Assembly (NCBI GenBank): GCA_044356555.1
Contig: JBIKWB010000016.1
Coordinates: 1-64,000 of the forward strand
DNA from: Tous-C4FEB sp044356555
GTDB lineage: Bacteria; Verrucomicrobiota; Verrucomicrobiia; Opitutales; Opitutaceae
Direction: 5' to 3'
Length of the DNA stretch: 64,000 bases
Below are positions 27,465 through 36,776 of the stretch, piece after piece. The notes beneath the pieces are model-generated. The model was not told the DNA's origin, ran no database searches, and worked only from the letters and a program-made list of their open reading frames with translations. Both the position numbers and the translations under genes were made by a program. Numbering within the stretch: the first letter of the stretch is position 1; each line of letters begins with the position of its first letter.

Positions 27465-28517
27465 TTAGCTAATTTCCAGCTGCACCTTGAGGGCGTTGTT
27501 CTTGTCGCCTGCCAACCGCATGGCCTCGACAGCTTCGGTGAGAGGCAGGACGCCGCTGATAAGAGGTCGCAAATCGATGCGCCCGGCTTGGACCAAGCGG
27601 ATCGCTTCGTCGAAGACGTTGCCGTAGCGCATCGAGCCAATGAGGTTGATTTCGCGCACCATCAGTTGATTGGCCGGGAGCGGGATATCCTCCGTGCCCA
27701 ACGTGCCGATCTGCACGATGGTGCCGCCGGGCCGCACGAGATTGAAAGCTTGGCGAAGGGCGGCTTTTGCGCCCGAAGCCTCGAACACGACATCAAAGCC
27801 GTCGCCGACCCGCTCGCGGACAATCTCAGCCAAGTGGGGATCGGTGGGATTTAAGCCCACATCTGCTCCTAGTTTCAGCGCGGTCTCGCGACGTGAGGCC
27901 AAGATATCGCTCAACGCCACGGGCGCGGCACCAAACATCCGTGCGGTCATGGCCACGAGTAATCCGATCGGGCCGCCACCGGTAACCAAGACGCGTTTGC
28001 CCGAGACGGTTTCGGCGCGCTTCACGGCGTGGAGTGCGACGGCAAACGGCTCCAGCATGGCGGCCGTCGCGTCGTCCATACTCGGCGGCAAAATGTGACA
28101 CTGGTCGGCGCGCACGGTGACGAATTCCGCGAAGGCTCCGTCGGTGGGCGGAGTGGTGCTGGCACTGCCCAACATGATCGTGTGGCGACAGAGGTTGCCG
28201 CGACCACTCTTGCAATACTCGCAGACCCGGCAGGCGCGGGCGGGGTTGGCCGTAACCCGCGCGCCGACCTGCACCGTGTTGACACCATCACCAAGCGCGG
28301 CGACCTCGGCCGCGAATTCGTGGCCCAGAATGAAGGGTCGCGTGGGCACGAATGCGCCGCAGGCGCCGTGTTCGAAGTAGTGCAGGTCGGAGCCGCAAAT
28401 GCCGGCGCGACGGACGCGCAGCAGAACCATGCCGGGCTTAACGTCCGGGGTGGGGCGGGACTGAACCTTGATCGTGCGGGCGGACTCCAACACGGCGGCG
28501 CGCATCGTGGTATTCAT
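27465..28517 (-). CDS. Zinc-dependent alcohol dehydrogenase, L-idonate 5-dehydrogenase-like
   Basis: This is a medium-chain NAD(P)-dependent dehydrogenase. The catalytic zinc ligands fit C41 (GICGSDLHYF) and H66-E67 (ILGHEF), and the structural zinc ligands are C96, C99, C102 and C110. The Rossmann stretch is VLVTGGGPIGLL near residue 172. The CGSDLHYFEHGACG stretch recalls L-idonate 5-dehydrogenase and sorbitol dehydrogenases, so oxidation of a sugar acid or polyol is likely. It is the last gene of a long minus-strand catabolic operon, 20 bases after a beta-helix gene, where it would act on the released sugar acid in the cytoplasm. The exact substrate is unknown. Confidence 0.85.
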   Translation of the reverse strand: MNTTMRAAVLESARTIKVQSRPTPDVKPGMVLLRVRRAGICGSDLHYFEHGACGAFVPTRPFILGHEFAAEVAALGDGVNTVQVGARVTANPARACRVCEYCKSGRGNLCRHTIMLGSASTTPPTDGAFAEFVTVRADQCHILPPSMDDATAAMLEPFAVALHAVKRAETVSGKRVLVTGGGPIGLLVAMTARMFGAAPVALSDILASRRETALKLGADVGLNPTDPHLAEIVRERVGDGFDVVFEASGAKAALRQAFNLVRPGGTIVQIGTLGTEDIPLPANQLMVREINLIGSMRYGNVFDEAIRLVQAGRIDLRPLISGVLPLTEAVEAMRLAGDKNNALKVQLEIS

Positions 28518-28537
28518 GGTAGTGTGCGCGCTCTCGC

Positions 28538-30739
28538 TTAGTCGGCGACCTTCACAAAGGCGACCGCATCGGCGATCACGTTACCATCGGTGCCGGCGGT
28601 CGAGAGCGTGACCGTGTGGCTCGTACCGGCTTTGAAACGGTAGGAGCCCACCGGCACCGAGAAGCCGTGCTTCGAGCCCTTGCGCATGTTCCAGACGTGT
28701 TTCGCGACGCCGCCGGCGTGGGCAATGCTGACCGGCACATTCGAGGCGTTGTCCGGAGCGGTCTTGTAGAGCAGCGAGATCTGGTAAGTGCCATCCTGTG
28801 GGATGGGCAACGTGTAGGTGGCCTCCGATTTCACGGCCGCGGTGCCGACCAGAAAGTTGAAACGAAAAAGGCCCCACATGCCGGTGACGGTTTTCGGACT
28901 CCAAGTTCCGGTCGTGGTCACGTGTTTTGTATCCGTGTAGTGAACGACGTTGCCGGTGAGGCGATTCTTCGCGAGGTCGATGCCATTGGTGGCTTTGCCC
29001 TTGGGGCCGAGTTCGTCGACGAAGGGCGGCACGATGCGGGTGTCGGACTCGCGGTTGTTTTCGATCACGAGGTTCTGGTTCTCCCAGATGGGTTTGATCG
29101 CACCGCCGACGGTGTTGTAAATCCAGTTGTCGCGCAGCGTGGTGTTGCTGGTGTCCCAATCGAGGAAGATGCCGTTGCCAAGCTTTCGGATGGGTTTGCC
29201 GGTGGGTTTCTGTTCGTAGCCCCAAGCGTCGTAGAGCCAATTGTTGAGGATAAAGTTTGGCGCGTTGAGGTGATTCATCGTGGCGAAGTGGATGCAGGCG
29301 CCGTCGATGGTCGTCTGCATGGCGTTGTGGATGTGATTATATTCCACCACGCTTCCGCCCTGGTTGCGGAAAGCGAAGACGCCATTGCGCGAGAGGTCGT
29401 TGAAATAATTGTGGGAGATCAGATTTCCTGGCTCCATTGACATGGAAGCCGGACGGGAATCGAGGTGCACGCCGCCGCCGTAGTAACGGATCTTTCCGCA
29501 GTGTTCGACGGTGTTGCGGGTGACCTCGTTGAGGAAGGGCGCGACCTTGGCCGCCGCCGCGCCGGGGGTGTAGATCTTGGTGTCATCCATGTAGGACAAC
29601 CGCGCGCCGGTCATGAGCACGCCGCCGCCGCCGGAGTGGCGGACGGTGTTGCGGTCAAATTTGTTGCGGCGGCTGTCGAGGTGCAGCCACAGGGCGTAAC
29701 CGCCAATGTTTTCGAAACGGCAGTTCCGGACGGAGCAATCGAGAGTGTTCTCGAACATAATCGCCGTGTCGGTGTGCACGCGCGCCTCGATGTGGCCGAG
29801 CGAGAATTCCGTGTGGCGAAAGGCGATGCCGTCGAAATGCATGTGTTGCACGTGGGTGCCGGCATTGACGTCGCCCTGCGCGTTGACGATCCGGTTCAGC
29901 ACCGGGGCGAAAATCTCCAAGGTGTTGGGATCGACGCCCGGCGTCGGCAGGTAGTGGAGACGACGGGTGGTCTGATCGAAAAACCACTCGCCGGGTTGGT
30001 CGAGTTCCTCGCGCACGCCCTCGATCCAGAACCAGTTTCCGGGGATCACTTTTGCGTGGCGCTCGCTGTCGGCGAAGTCGATGCGGCCGGTTTGGGTGTC
30101 CACCTTGGTCACCGTGTTCCACTGATTAAAGAAGCGCCATTGCGGGACGATATTGGTCTGCGCGTCGCGGGCCTTGCCCCAAGATGCCTTGACCAACTCC
30201 GGTGCGATCATGGCGTGGTCGAGGTCGCCGCCCGTGGCGTAGAGGAATGGGTTGGGCGCGTCGGCGTTGGGAAAGCGGGCGCGGATGGCGCGTTGGTCGT
30301 TCACGAATAGTTGCCGAAAATTCCACGCCGCAGGACCGACGCCGGTGAGGTCTACCTGCCACACGCCATCGGCGTCCTTGCTCCATTTTTGCGGGATCGC
30401 TTGGCCCGCGCACCAAATCACCTTGGCTCCGGCTGCGGCTTTCCAGGTGACCGGAAACTTAGCGGTGCCGGAATCTTCCGGCCGGAGTTCAAGCGGCGAC
30501 TTCAGCGCGTAGGTGCCCGCCGCGAAGATGATTTCGATGGGCTCGCTGAGCCCGCGGGCGATAGAGCGCCGGGCTTGGTCGCGTGCGCCTTGGGGCGTGG
30601 CTAACGGACGCTCGACGGAGCCTGGATTGGCATCGTTACCTTGCGGCGAAACATGAATGCGCGTGGCCCCGAAGAGCGATACGGGCAGCAGAGCCAACGC
30701 GAGGCTGGCCGTGAGCGGAAGGAAGGTTCGGATCGTCAT
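28538..30739 (-). CDS. Secreted right-handed beta-helix protein with golvesin-like C-terminus (733 aa)
   Basis: A signal peptide (FLPLTASLALALLPVSLFGA) is followed by IHVSPQGNDANPGS, the usual opening of secreted parallel beta-helix enzymes. Right-handed beta-helix repeats rich in Asn and Gly (for example NCRFENIGGYALWLHLDSRR, NGVFAFRNQGGSVVEYNHIH) span about residues 200-600. The last 100 residues (about 630-733: GTYQISLLYKTAPDNASNVP to GNVIADAVAFVKVAD) look like the golvesin C-terminal beta-sandwich, a probable binding domain. Related folds act as polysaccharide lyases or glycosidases. It is clearly paralogous to the 854-aa protein two genes upstream. The reaction is not known. Confidence 0.8.
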   Translation of the reverse strand: MTIRTFLPLTASLALALLPVSLFGATRIHVSPQGNDANPGSVERPLATPQGARDQARRSIARGLSEPIEIIFAAGTYALKSPLELRPEDSGTAKFPVTWKAAAGAKVIWCAGQAIPQKWSKDADGVWQVDLTGVGPAAWNFRQLFVNDQRAIRARFPNADAPNPFLYATGGDLDHAMIAPELVKASWGKARDAQTNIVPQWRFFNQWNTVTKVDTQTGRIDFADSERHAKVIPGNWFWIEGVREELDQPGEWFFDQTTRRLHYLPTPGVDPNTLEIFAPVLNRIVNAQGDVNAGTHVQHMHFDGIAFRHTEFSLGHIEARVHTDTAIMFENTLDCSVRNCRFENIGGYALWLHLDSRRNKFDRNTVRHSGGGGVLMTGARLSYMDDTKIYTPGAAAAKVAPFLNEVTRNTVEHCGKIRYYGGGVHLDSRPASMSMEPGNLISHNYFNDLSRNGVFAFRNQGGSVVEYNHIHNAMQTTIDGACIHFATMNHLNAPNFILNNWLYDAWGYEQKPTGKPIRKLGNGIFLDWDTSNTTLRDNWIYNTVGGAIKPIWENQNLVIENNRESDTRIVPPFVDELGPKGKATNGIDLAKNRLTGNVVHYTDTKHVTTTGTWSPKTVTGMWGLFRFNFLVGTAAVKSEATYTLPIPQDGTYQISLLYKTAPDNASNVPVSIAHAGGVAKHVWNMRKGSKHGFSVPVGSYRFKAGTSHTVTLSTAGTDGNVIADAVAFVKVAD

Positions 30740-30749
30740 GACGGTGTTC

Positions 30750-31079
30750 TCATTCCTTCAAGGCGAGGTATATGATGACGCGGGCTGAGGGCGTCTCGCC
30801 GCTCACGCGCACGACGACCCGCAGCCAGTGGCCGTAGTCGCGCAGGGGAAACGAGAGTAGTCCGGCCTGCGCGAGGGTGACGGGCGGAGTGCCTTCGGGA
30901 ATCCAAAAAAGACCATCGGGAGAAATCTCGGCCGACGCCTCGATGTGGCCGGACAAGTCGAGGGTCCGCACGAAGACCCGGGCCTCGCTCGACCACGCGA
31001 CTTCGTAGGGTTCAGTTACCAACACGTCGGTGAAAGTAACGTTTCGCTCCAGGACTGCGGTATGGGAATTACGGATCAT
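30750..31079 (-). CDS. Small protein of unknown function (109 aa)
   Basis: I do not recognise it. There is no signal peptide and no membrane helix. The sequence alternates polar and hydrophobic residues (AVLERNVTFTDVLVTEPYEV, ARVFVRTLDLSGHIEASAEI) and is compatible with an all-beta sandwich of about eight strands. It lies 10 bases before one beta-helix gene and 9 bases after another, so it belongs to the operon. Its position suggests a part in handling the same glycan, perhaps sugar binding in the cytoplasm, but this is inference only. Confidence 0.7.
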   Translation of the reverse strand: MIRNSHTAVLERNVTFTDVLVTEPYEVAWSSEARVFVRTLDLSGHIEASAEISPDGLFWIPEGTPPVTLAQAGLLSFPLRDYGHWLRVVVRVSGETPSARVIIYLALKE

Positions 31080-31088
31080 AAATTTGGG

Positions 31089-33653
31089 TTAGTGGTGACT
31101 CAGCTTGGTCCACGCCACTGAGTTGATTGCGGCGGTCCCTCCACCGAGATTTCGAAGTGTCGTGACCGACCTGCCTGCACTCAGGGACTCGATGACGCCG
31201 ACTTGGAGCCATTTGTGCGCTTCCTGCCGATGGTCGATCGAGAGTCGTTGCGCTTCCGCTCCCGGTGCGGTCAGCGCGATGTCGATCTGCGGCGCGCGGC
31301 GGGTGCCGGCGCCATACCACTTCACGAAGACGGCGTATTTCCCGGGCTTGAGATCGGCGGCAAAGGAAATTTCCCCGCCCAGCGTGTTCGTCTCAGCCTG
31401 TTTCAAATCGGCAAACGCGAGAAAGTCCGCGATCTTGGTTGGCTCCGAGAGCCAGTCTTTGGTGCGAGCGACTCCGCGCATATCATCGAACGTCACAAAG
31501 GTTGCCTCGCCTTCGAGCGACTCTAACAAGCGTTTTGCGTCGCGCGTGGATCGCGGATTTTTCATTCGGAGGAAAGTGGGCGAACCCGTGCCGAACGCCT
31601 CCGAATGGGTCGAGAAATCGATAATTCCATCGGCTGCGACGGATCGTTCGACGGAACCGTGCTCGCCGCCCCTTTGCTGAATCCCAGCGAGGGTAAACTT
31701 TTGATGTCCGGGCCGCAGGGCCTCGCGCTCGGCATTGGCGATCGTGATGCCGCCGCCGCTCCCGCGTCCCCAATAGACATTTTGGGCCGAGCTCCAATGT
31801 TTGGCCGGATAGAGGGCCACCTGATCGATGGGCGGCCCCATGAGCCCCGTGAAGTAGCGGACCCAAGCCCCCTGCCCATTCACGATCGTGTTGCCGCGAA
31901 GCACCAGCCCGCTGACCGAGTTCGTGGTCCAGCTCCCGAATACGACCGAGGCCTCCGGATCGTCTCCGACGAGGTTGTCCTCGATCGTTGCGTCACTGCC
32001 GCCCAAGAGGCGAATGCCTCCATCCCGCGTGTCCGAGACTACATTGCCTCGGATGAGCATTTTGCTGGTGAACCAATCCGGGTAGATCCCGAAGGCCAAT
32101 CTCACTTTAGTCTCCCCGCCTTGGTAGCCGACCCGATAGATGCGGTTGTCGATGATCTGCGTGGGAGCGCAGAGCGGATTCATCGAAGCAAGGTGGACTG
32201 CGCCGCCATCGTTGGTGCGTTGCAGCACATCGTGGATGTGGTTCGCCTCGATGACATTCCCTCCTTGGTTTCGGAAAAGAAAGATGCCGTTCCGGGGCAT
32301 GTCATGGATGTGGTTAAATCCGACGTAATTGCCCCGGACCTGGGCGAGCGACAACGGCCGGCTGTCGAGGTGGATCCCCGAGCAGTAGTCGCGCACCACG
32401 CCACCGTGATGAATGTGGTTTTCGGCAATCACGTTGCCGATGGGCGCAACTCCTTGCACGGCGGGTGAGGGATCGAACACATCCGAGTCGGACAAATAGG
32501 AGAAGCGCGCCCCGGTCAGCAGCACCCCTCCGGCACCTCCGCGGACGATCTCGTTTCGCCGGATCACATTGTCGCGGGAATCGAGGTGCAGCCAGACCGC
32601 ATAACCTCCGACCGAGTCGAAACGACAATCGGTGATTTCCACGTTCCGAGCGTTTACGAGATGAATCGCCGCATCCTGACTCGTCCGGACGGCCACGTGA
32701 TCCACGGTGAAATCCGAGCCGAAAAACTCCAAGCCACGAAAGGCGAGGTTGCGCACCGGTTGGGCCACTTGGCCCCGCACGTCGATCAGCCGGTCCATGG
32801 CCGCAGCCTCAAAACGGCGTCCTTGGGGCGAAACCGCAGAACAGTAGAAGAGTTTTCCGGCTAAACGATCGAAATACCACTCGCCCTCGTGATCGAGTTC
32901 CTCGCGGACACCTTCGACGTAGAAACGGTTACCCGGAAGAATGTTTCCCTGAGCCTCGCGCCCGGCCACCTCGATGCGCTCGCCGAACGGGCCGACGCCC
33001 GCGATCCGCAGGATTTGATTATACCAACCGCGCTCCGCAATGATGTTGACGGTCGCATTGGGCTCGCTGGTCCACGACGCCTTGGCCGTGCCAGGCGGCA
33101 GTTCGATGATAGTTTTACCCTTTCCCCCCGAGGCCACGAGGTAGCCCTGATTCGGGTAGCGCGCCCAGGTCGCGCGCTTCCCGTCGACGAAGAGGGTGCG
33201 AAAACCCTCGTCCGCCGCCGAACGAGGTCCGACGTCGAGCGAGTAGACATTCCCGCCGAGCGATTGCCACACGCCGGTGAGGAGACGCGTGCCCGCGAGG
33301 ATCGCTTTTTCTCCGCGATAAGATTCGAAGGATCGCGGAGCGTCATCAGTGCCGGAGTCCTCGACGGTGAATGAAAGCGGCTCGGCGAGCGGATAAGTCC
33401 CGCCGCGGAGCAACACTCGGACCCCCGCGCTTGGCTTGGTTCGACGCAACAGATCCAGCGCGGCTCGGAGAGTGGCCAGCGGACCGTCCGAGCGCTCCGC
33501 CGTTGGGTCAGCCAGCGTTCCCGACCACGCGTCGTCGCCCTGCGTAGAGACGTAGAACGTGAGCTTTGGGTTTGGCGCGGCGGGTTGCGCAGCTCCAGCA
33601 ATCAAAGCGCACGTCAGCGCACCTAGCACAAGTGGCGGGACCGAAAACTTCAT
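31089..33653 (-). CDS. Secreted right-handed beta-helix protein (854 aa)
   Basis: The ATG chosen gives MKFSVPPLVLGALTCALIAG, a signal peptide. A frame of 101 codons further upstream lies in the preceding gene and is rejected. LTFYVSTQGDDAWSGTLADP opens the mature protein. Beta-helix turns follow (GGYAVWLHLDSRDNVIRRNE, NGIFLFRNQGGNVIEANHIH, DGGIRLLGGSDATIEDNLVG). The C-terminal 150 residues form a separate beta-sandwich-like domain that ends GGTAAINSVAWTKLSHH. Its start overlaps the stop of the upstream gene as ATGA. The shared HLDSR and FRNQGG turns show that it is a paralogue of the 733-aa protein downstream. It is probably a periplasmic or surface glycan-active enzyme. Confidence 0.8.
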   Translation of the reverse strand: MKFSVPPLVLGALTCALIAGAAQPAAPNPKLTFYVSTQGDDAWSGTLADPTAERSDGPLATLRAALDLLRRTKPSAGVRVLLRGGTYPLAEPLSFTVEDSGTDDAPRSFESYRGEKAILAGTRLLTGVWQSLGGNVYSLDVGPRSAADEGFRTLFVDGKRATWARYPNQGYLVASGGKGKTIIELPPGTAKASWTSEPNATVNIIAERGWYNQILRIAGVGPFGERIEVAGREAQGNILPGNRFYVEGVREELDHEGEWYFDRLAGKLFYCSAVSPQGRRFEAAAMDRLIDVRGQVAQPVRNLAFRGLEFFGSDFTVDHVAVRTSQDAAIHLVNARNVEITDCRFDSVGGYAVWLHLDSRDNVIRRNEIVRGGAGGVLLTGARFSYLSDSDVFDPSPAVQGVAPIGNVIAENHIHHGGVVRDYCSGIHLDSRPLSLAQVRGNYVGFNHIHDMPRNGIFLFRNQGGNVIEANHIHDVLQRTNDGGAVHLASMNPLCAPTQIIDNRIYRVGYQGGETKVRLAFGIYPDWFTSKMLIRGNVVSDTRDGGIRLLGGSDATIEDNLVGDDPEASVVFGSWTTNSVSGLVLRGNTIVNGQGAWVRYFTGLMGPPIDQVALYPAKHWSSAQNVYWGRGSGGGITIANAEREALRPGHQKFTLAGIQQRGGEHGSVERSVAADGIIDFSTHSEAFGTGSPTFLRMKNPRSTRDAKRLLESLEGEATFVTFDDMRGVARTKDWLSEPTKIADFLAFADLKQAETNTLGGEISFAADLKPGKYAVFVKWYGAGTRRAPQIDIALTAPGAEAQRLSIDHRQEAHKWLQVGVIESLSAGRSVTTLRNLGGGTAAINSVAWTKLSHH

Positions 33654-34846
33654 CGGGTGCTTTCGTTCGCTTTCTGGATCCAGCCAAGACGGGCTGTCGA
33701 AAGGAGGCCGTAGTTGTAGAAGTTGACTCCGGCTGCACCGATGCGCTTCGCCGCCACGGCGCGCTGCACGAGGTCGGCTTCCGTCGCGACGTTGTCCTCG
33801 CTGGTCATGGTGCCGAGCACGAAGCGTTCGGCCGGCAGTACCGTGGCCGCCCAGCTTAAGTCGTGGATCGCTTCGCGCGCGGATGGCCAATGGGCTTGGA
33901 TAAAGATTTTCTCGCAAGACTCGGCGCGAGTGCGCAGACCGGCGCCCTCGGTCCAAACCCGCGACGTCGGTCGGGCCAGCAACGCGCTCTGGCTGTGGAG
34001 GCGGACGCCTTCTTCGCGGGCAATCGCCGCGATGTGAGCCAGCAACTCGGCCACAATGTCGGAGCGAATCCGCGCCGCTGCCAAAAACTCCGGGAATTCG
34101 AATAGCAACCCGGTGAGTTCATCCCGCTCGGCTTCCGGCGAACGCGGACCCGGGGTATTCGCCACCGTGTGTTGCACCAATTTGATAACCTGGGCGCGCA
34201 GGGCCACCGGATCGATTCCTTCGCGTTGCAGGCGGGCGCATGACGCCGGACAGAAGCACAGTGACAGCAGATATTTTCCAAACGCGCCGGGGCTGACGAA
34301 CATCAACTCGTGGTGTTCGCGGTGCACCGCGTCGAGGTAGGAGAAGCTATCGAGGAGCAGGGAGCTGGGGCGGTATTGCCGGCACAGGTCACGCACGAGG
34401 CTACCGAGAAAGGAGCGCACGCGGGGCTGCGCGGGACTGAGCGCAAACGCGTAGCGGTCGCCGCAGGCGTTTTCCACGCAGAGCTCGGGGTGGCTGAGTC
34501 CGATGGTCGTATTGTGACAGCCGATCACCGAGACGATCACATCAAGACCGTTGACCTTCGCGGCGGCGGCGGCCTGGTGGCAGCCCTCGACGCAGCGGGC
34601 GTCTGGATTGATCGGCGGCAGCAGGCCGGGCTCTTCATAGAGCGAGTGATCGGGTCGGAAATCGCACCAGTCGATCGGGCGATTGTAGAAGCCCAAAGTG
34701 CGCGGACGGAAAAGTCGGGCGCGATGGTAGTTCGGACTGAGGACGACGCTGTTGCAGCCGAGATCCGTGATGGCGCCGAGGCACTCGGCCGCGCCTTCGC
34801 TGGCCACGTCCCAAGGGAAGAGATTGATGGCGCGCAGGAAGCTCAT
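33650..34846 (-). CDS. Protein of unknown function, possibly TIM-barrel-like (398 aa)
   Basis: I do not recognise a named family. There is no signal peptide. The layout of MSFLRAINLFPWDVASEGAA, then GCNSVVLSPNYHRARLF, NGLDVIVSVIGCHNTTIGLS, RPSSLLLDSFSYLDAVHREH and AAKRIGAAGVNFYNYGLL has the look of a (beta/alpha)8 barrel of the glycosidase-like or isomerase-like kind. A CFCPASC cluster near residue 195 is a possible metal site, and a similar triplet occurs in some glycoside-hydrolase-like barrels. Both ends overlap neighbouring genes as ATGA, so it is strongly coupled to the 295-aa protein upstream and the beta-helix protein downstream. Confidence 0.75.
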   Translation of the reverse strand: MSFLRAINLFPWDVASEGAAECLGAITDLGCNSVVLSPNYHRARLFRPRTLGFYNRPIDWCDFRPDHSLYEEPGLLPPINPDARCVEGCHQAAAAAKVNGLDVIVSVIGCHNTTIGLSHPELCVENACGDRYAFALSPAQPRVRSFLGSLVRDLCRQYRPSSLLLDSFSYLDAVHREHHELMFVSPGAFGKYLLSLCFCPASCARLQREGIDPVALRAQVIKLVQHTVANTPGPRSPEAERDELTGLLFEFPEFLAAARIRSDIVAELLAHIAAIAREEGVRLHSQSALLARPTSRVWTEGAGLRTRAESCEKIFIQAHWPSAREAIHDLSWAATVLPAERFVLGTMTSEDNVATEADLVQRAVAAKRIGAAGVNFYNYGLLSTARLGWIQKANESTR

Positions 34847-35730
34847 TGTTGCTCGAAGGAAGCGACCACCGAATCGATAAAGAGAAAATTCCGGACCGGC
34901 CGGTGTGTGCGGACATCGAGACAGAAATTCATCAGACGGCTCAGGGCCTTGTAGCGGTGCTCGTAGACCGGGACCGGGATATCGTGCAGCGGCATCACCT
35001 TGTCGTTCACTTGTAGTTCGACGTTGCGGCGCAGGCGGGTGTCAAAGTCCCAGCGGAGGTAGTGCCAGTTGATCTTGGTCGGAATCTCGTTGTAGCACAG
35101 CGGCTGGTGACCGTTCGGCACGGGCTTCCAGTCGTTCTTGTTGATGACATGGTAGTCGTAGTTCGGCTGCACCATGCCGGACATCACCATCTTGGTGCTG
35201 GGTTGCACCGAGGTCTTATACATCCAGTGCTGCACGAGTTTGCCGGTCTCGTCGGTGTTCAAGTAGCGCAACGCGCAATGATAGCGCACGCCGTCGTCGC
35301 CTTCGCAAATGTCGTTGCTGATCGTGAAATCACCAAAGTTCGTCTCCGAGGGATCAACATTGCCATCCCAGTTGGTGGCGGCGCCGAAGATCTGCTCCGA
35401 CTTGTAGGTGAAGTAGCACTCGACCCGCACGCGGCCGTCGGAGCGCGAGGTCGCGCGCTTGATGGTCTGAGCCATGTGCCCGGCCTTGGCGCGGGTCGCG
35501 AGCTTCATCGAGTAGGTGCCGGAGAGCGAACCGTGGCTACCGATGTCGAAGAAATTGGCGTTCGAAAGCTGTGGCGGGCGAAGATCCTCCATGACCTTGC
35601 GCACCTTGTTCAGGTCGCCGTCGTGATTGCCGATCAGCTCGCACCAACCGTTGATGCCCTTATCGAAGTCATCGGCGAAAAGGATATTCTTTAGCGGGCT
35701 GTATTTGGAGAGGAAGATTTGGTCGGACAT
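34843..35730 (-). CDS. Protein of unknown function, probable beta-sandwich (295 aa)
   Basis: No family is recognised with certainty. There is no signal peptide. The N-terminus SPLKNILFADDFDKGINGWC is the opening typical of concanavalin-like jelly-roll domains ('F-x-DDFD-x-G-x-x-GW'). KINWHYLRWDFDTRLRRNVE with LQVNDKVMPL near the C-terminus fits the closing strands of such a fold. It overlaps the next gene as ATGA and follows a Gfo/Idh/MocA gene after 11 bases. A cytoplasmic jelly-roll protein in a glycan operon is unusual; it may bind or process an oligosaccharide, but no catalytic motif is evident. Confidence 0.7.
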   Translation of the reverse strand: MSDQIFLSKYSPLKNILFADDFDKGINGWCELIGNHDGDLNKVRKVMEDLRPPQLSNANFFDIGSHGSLSGTYSMKLATRAKAGHMAQTIKRATSRSDGRVRVECYFTYKSEQIFGAATNWDGNVDPSETNFGDFTISNDICEGDDGVRYHCALRYLNTDETGKLVQHWMYKTSVQPSTKMVMSGMVQPNYDYHVINKNDWKPVPNGHQPLCYNEIPTKINWHYLRWDFDTRLRRNVELQVNDKVMPLHDIPVPVYEHRYKALSRLMNFCLDVRTHRPVRNFLFIDSVVASFEQQ

Positions 35731-35741
35731 GGTTGTGACGA

Positions 35742-36776
35742 TTAAGCTGAGTTGAGGGTGACGTTATCTCCGAGGAATTCTCGGATGGAAATGGGCTGAT
35801 GGGTTTGCGCCGATTCGTAGATTGCGAGCACGACGCCCAAGGCGATCTCGGCGTCCAGCAGATCGGGCGTCGCCTTTCTTCCGGCGATCAATGCGGAGGT
35901 GAACTCCTGAATCTCGGTGATAAAAGGACGGTCGTCGGTGACGGTTTCGCGGGCCTGTCCGCCGGGTCCGACCAGTTCGAGTTCCTGCAATGCGAAGGAG
36001 CCCACCGAGCAATGCGCGACGAGTTTCTCGCCGTAGATTTCGTAGCGATGGAAGCGCTCGTGGCCAGGGGCGGGGGTGCGATGCGCCACCAGCGAAGCCT
36101 GGGCACCGTTGGAGAACTCGAGCAGAGCGAGGGCGGTAGTCTCCACGTCGGCTGAAGAAACCGGTGGCCGCGTGAGTGCAATCACGCGGGTGATTTCCGC
36201 GTCCAGTAGCCAACGTAGACGATCAATCGAGTGAATCATGCCGATCATCGCGATGCCGCCGCCGGCGAGCGCGCGGTCGCGATACCACGCGGGGGCTTGG
36301 GCCCCAAGGGCATTGGCCACGAGCCGATCAACAGCGAGCTCGACGCGCCCCAGTCGGCCGGAGGCGATGCACGCTTTGAGGGTGCGCGAAGTGGCGAGAA
36401 AGCGGTGCGTGAACCCGGCCATCGCCATCACCCCGCGTTGCGCACACGCGGCCCGCAGAGCGCGGGATTCCGCCAACGTGATGCAGTGGGGTTTCTCCAT
36501 TAAGAGCGCGACGTTCTGGTCGACGGCCTCCATGGCTGCATCGAAGTGCAGGCTGTGCGGCAGACAGATGCTCAGGGCATCAGGTTTTTCCCGTAGTGCC
36601 TCGGCTACCGTGCCGAAGGCCGGGCCGCCGCTCGCCGCCGCGAGCTCCCGGGCGCGCTCGGCGTTGCTATCCACACAGGCGACAATCTGGGCGCCGCCCG
36701 CGAGGAAAGCCTCGGCGTGGGCGCGCCCCATGATTCCGGCGCCAGCGATGGCGATACGTAGAGGACGACTGCTCAT
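35742..36776 (-). CDS. Gfo/Idh/MocA-family oxidoreductase
   Basis: This is a cytoplasmic NAD(P)-dependent sugar or inositol dehydrogenase. The N-terminal Rossmann motif is IAIAGAGIMGRAHAEAF. ALLMEKPHCITLAES carries the family EKP motif, and FTHRFLATSRTLKACIASGR is also typical. The C-terminal alpha/beta domain includes GGGIAMIGMIHSIDRLRWLL with the conserved Asp-x-x-R region. Length (344 aa) is normal. It overlaps the transporter gene upstream as ATGA, so uptake and oxidation are probably produced together. The substrate is unknown; a uronate or its derivative would fit the context. Confidence 0.88.
   Translation of the reverse strand: MSSRPLRIAIAGAGIMGRAHAEAFLAGGAQIVACVDSNAERARELAAASGGPAFGTVAEALREKPDALSICLPHSLHFDAAMEAVDQNVALLMEKPHCITLAESRALRAACAQRGVMAMAGFTHRFLATSRTLKACIASGRLGRVELAVDRLVANALGAQAPAWYRDRALAGGGIAMIGMIHSIDRLRWLLDAEITRVIALTRPPVSSADVETTALALLEFSNGAQASLVAHRTPAPGHERFHRYEIYGEKLVAHCSVGSFALQELELVGPGGQARETVTDDRPFITEIQEFTSALIAGRKATPDLLDAEIALGVVLAIYESAQTHQPISIREFLGDNVTLNSA

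Noticed and set aside
33654..33956. N-terminal extension of the 854-aa beta-helix protein by 101 residues
   Set aside because: It lies inside the upstream gene in another frame and would mask the signal peptide.
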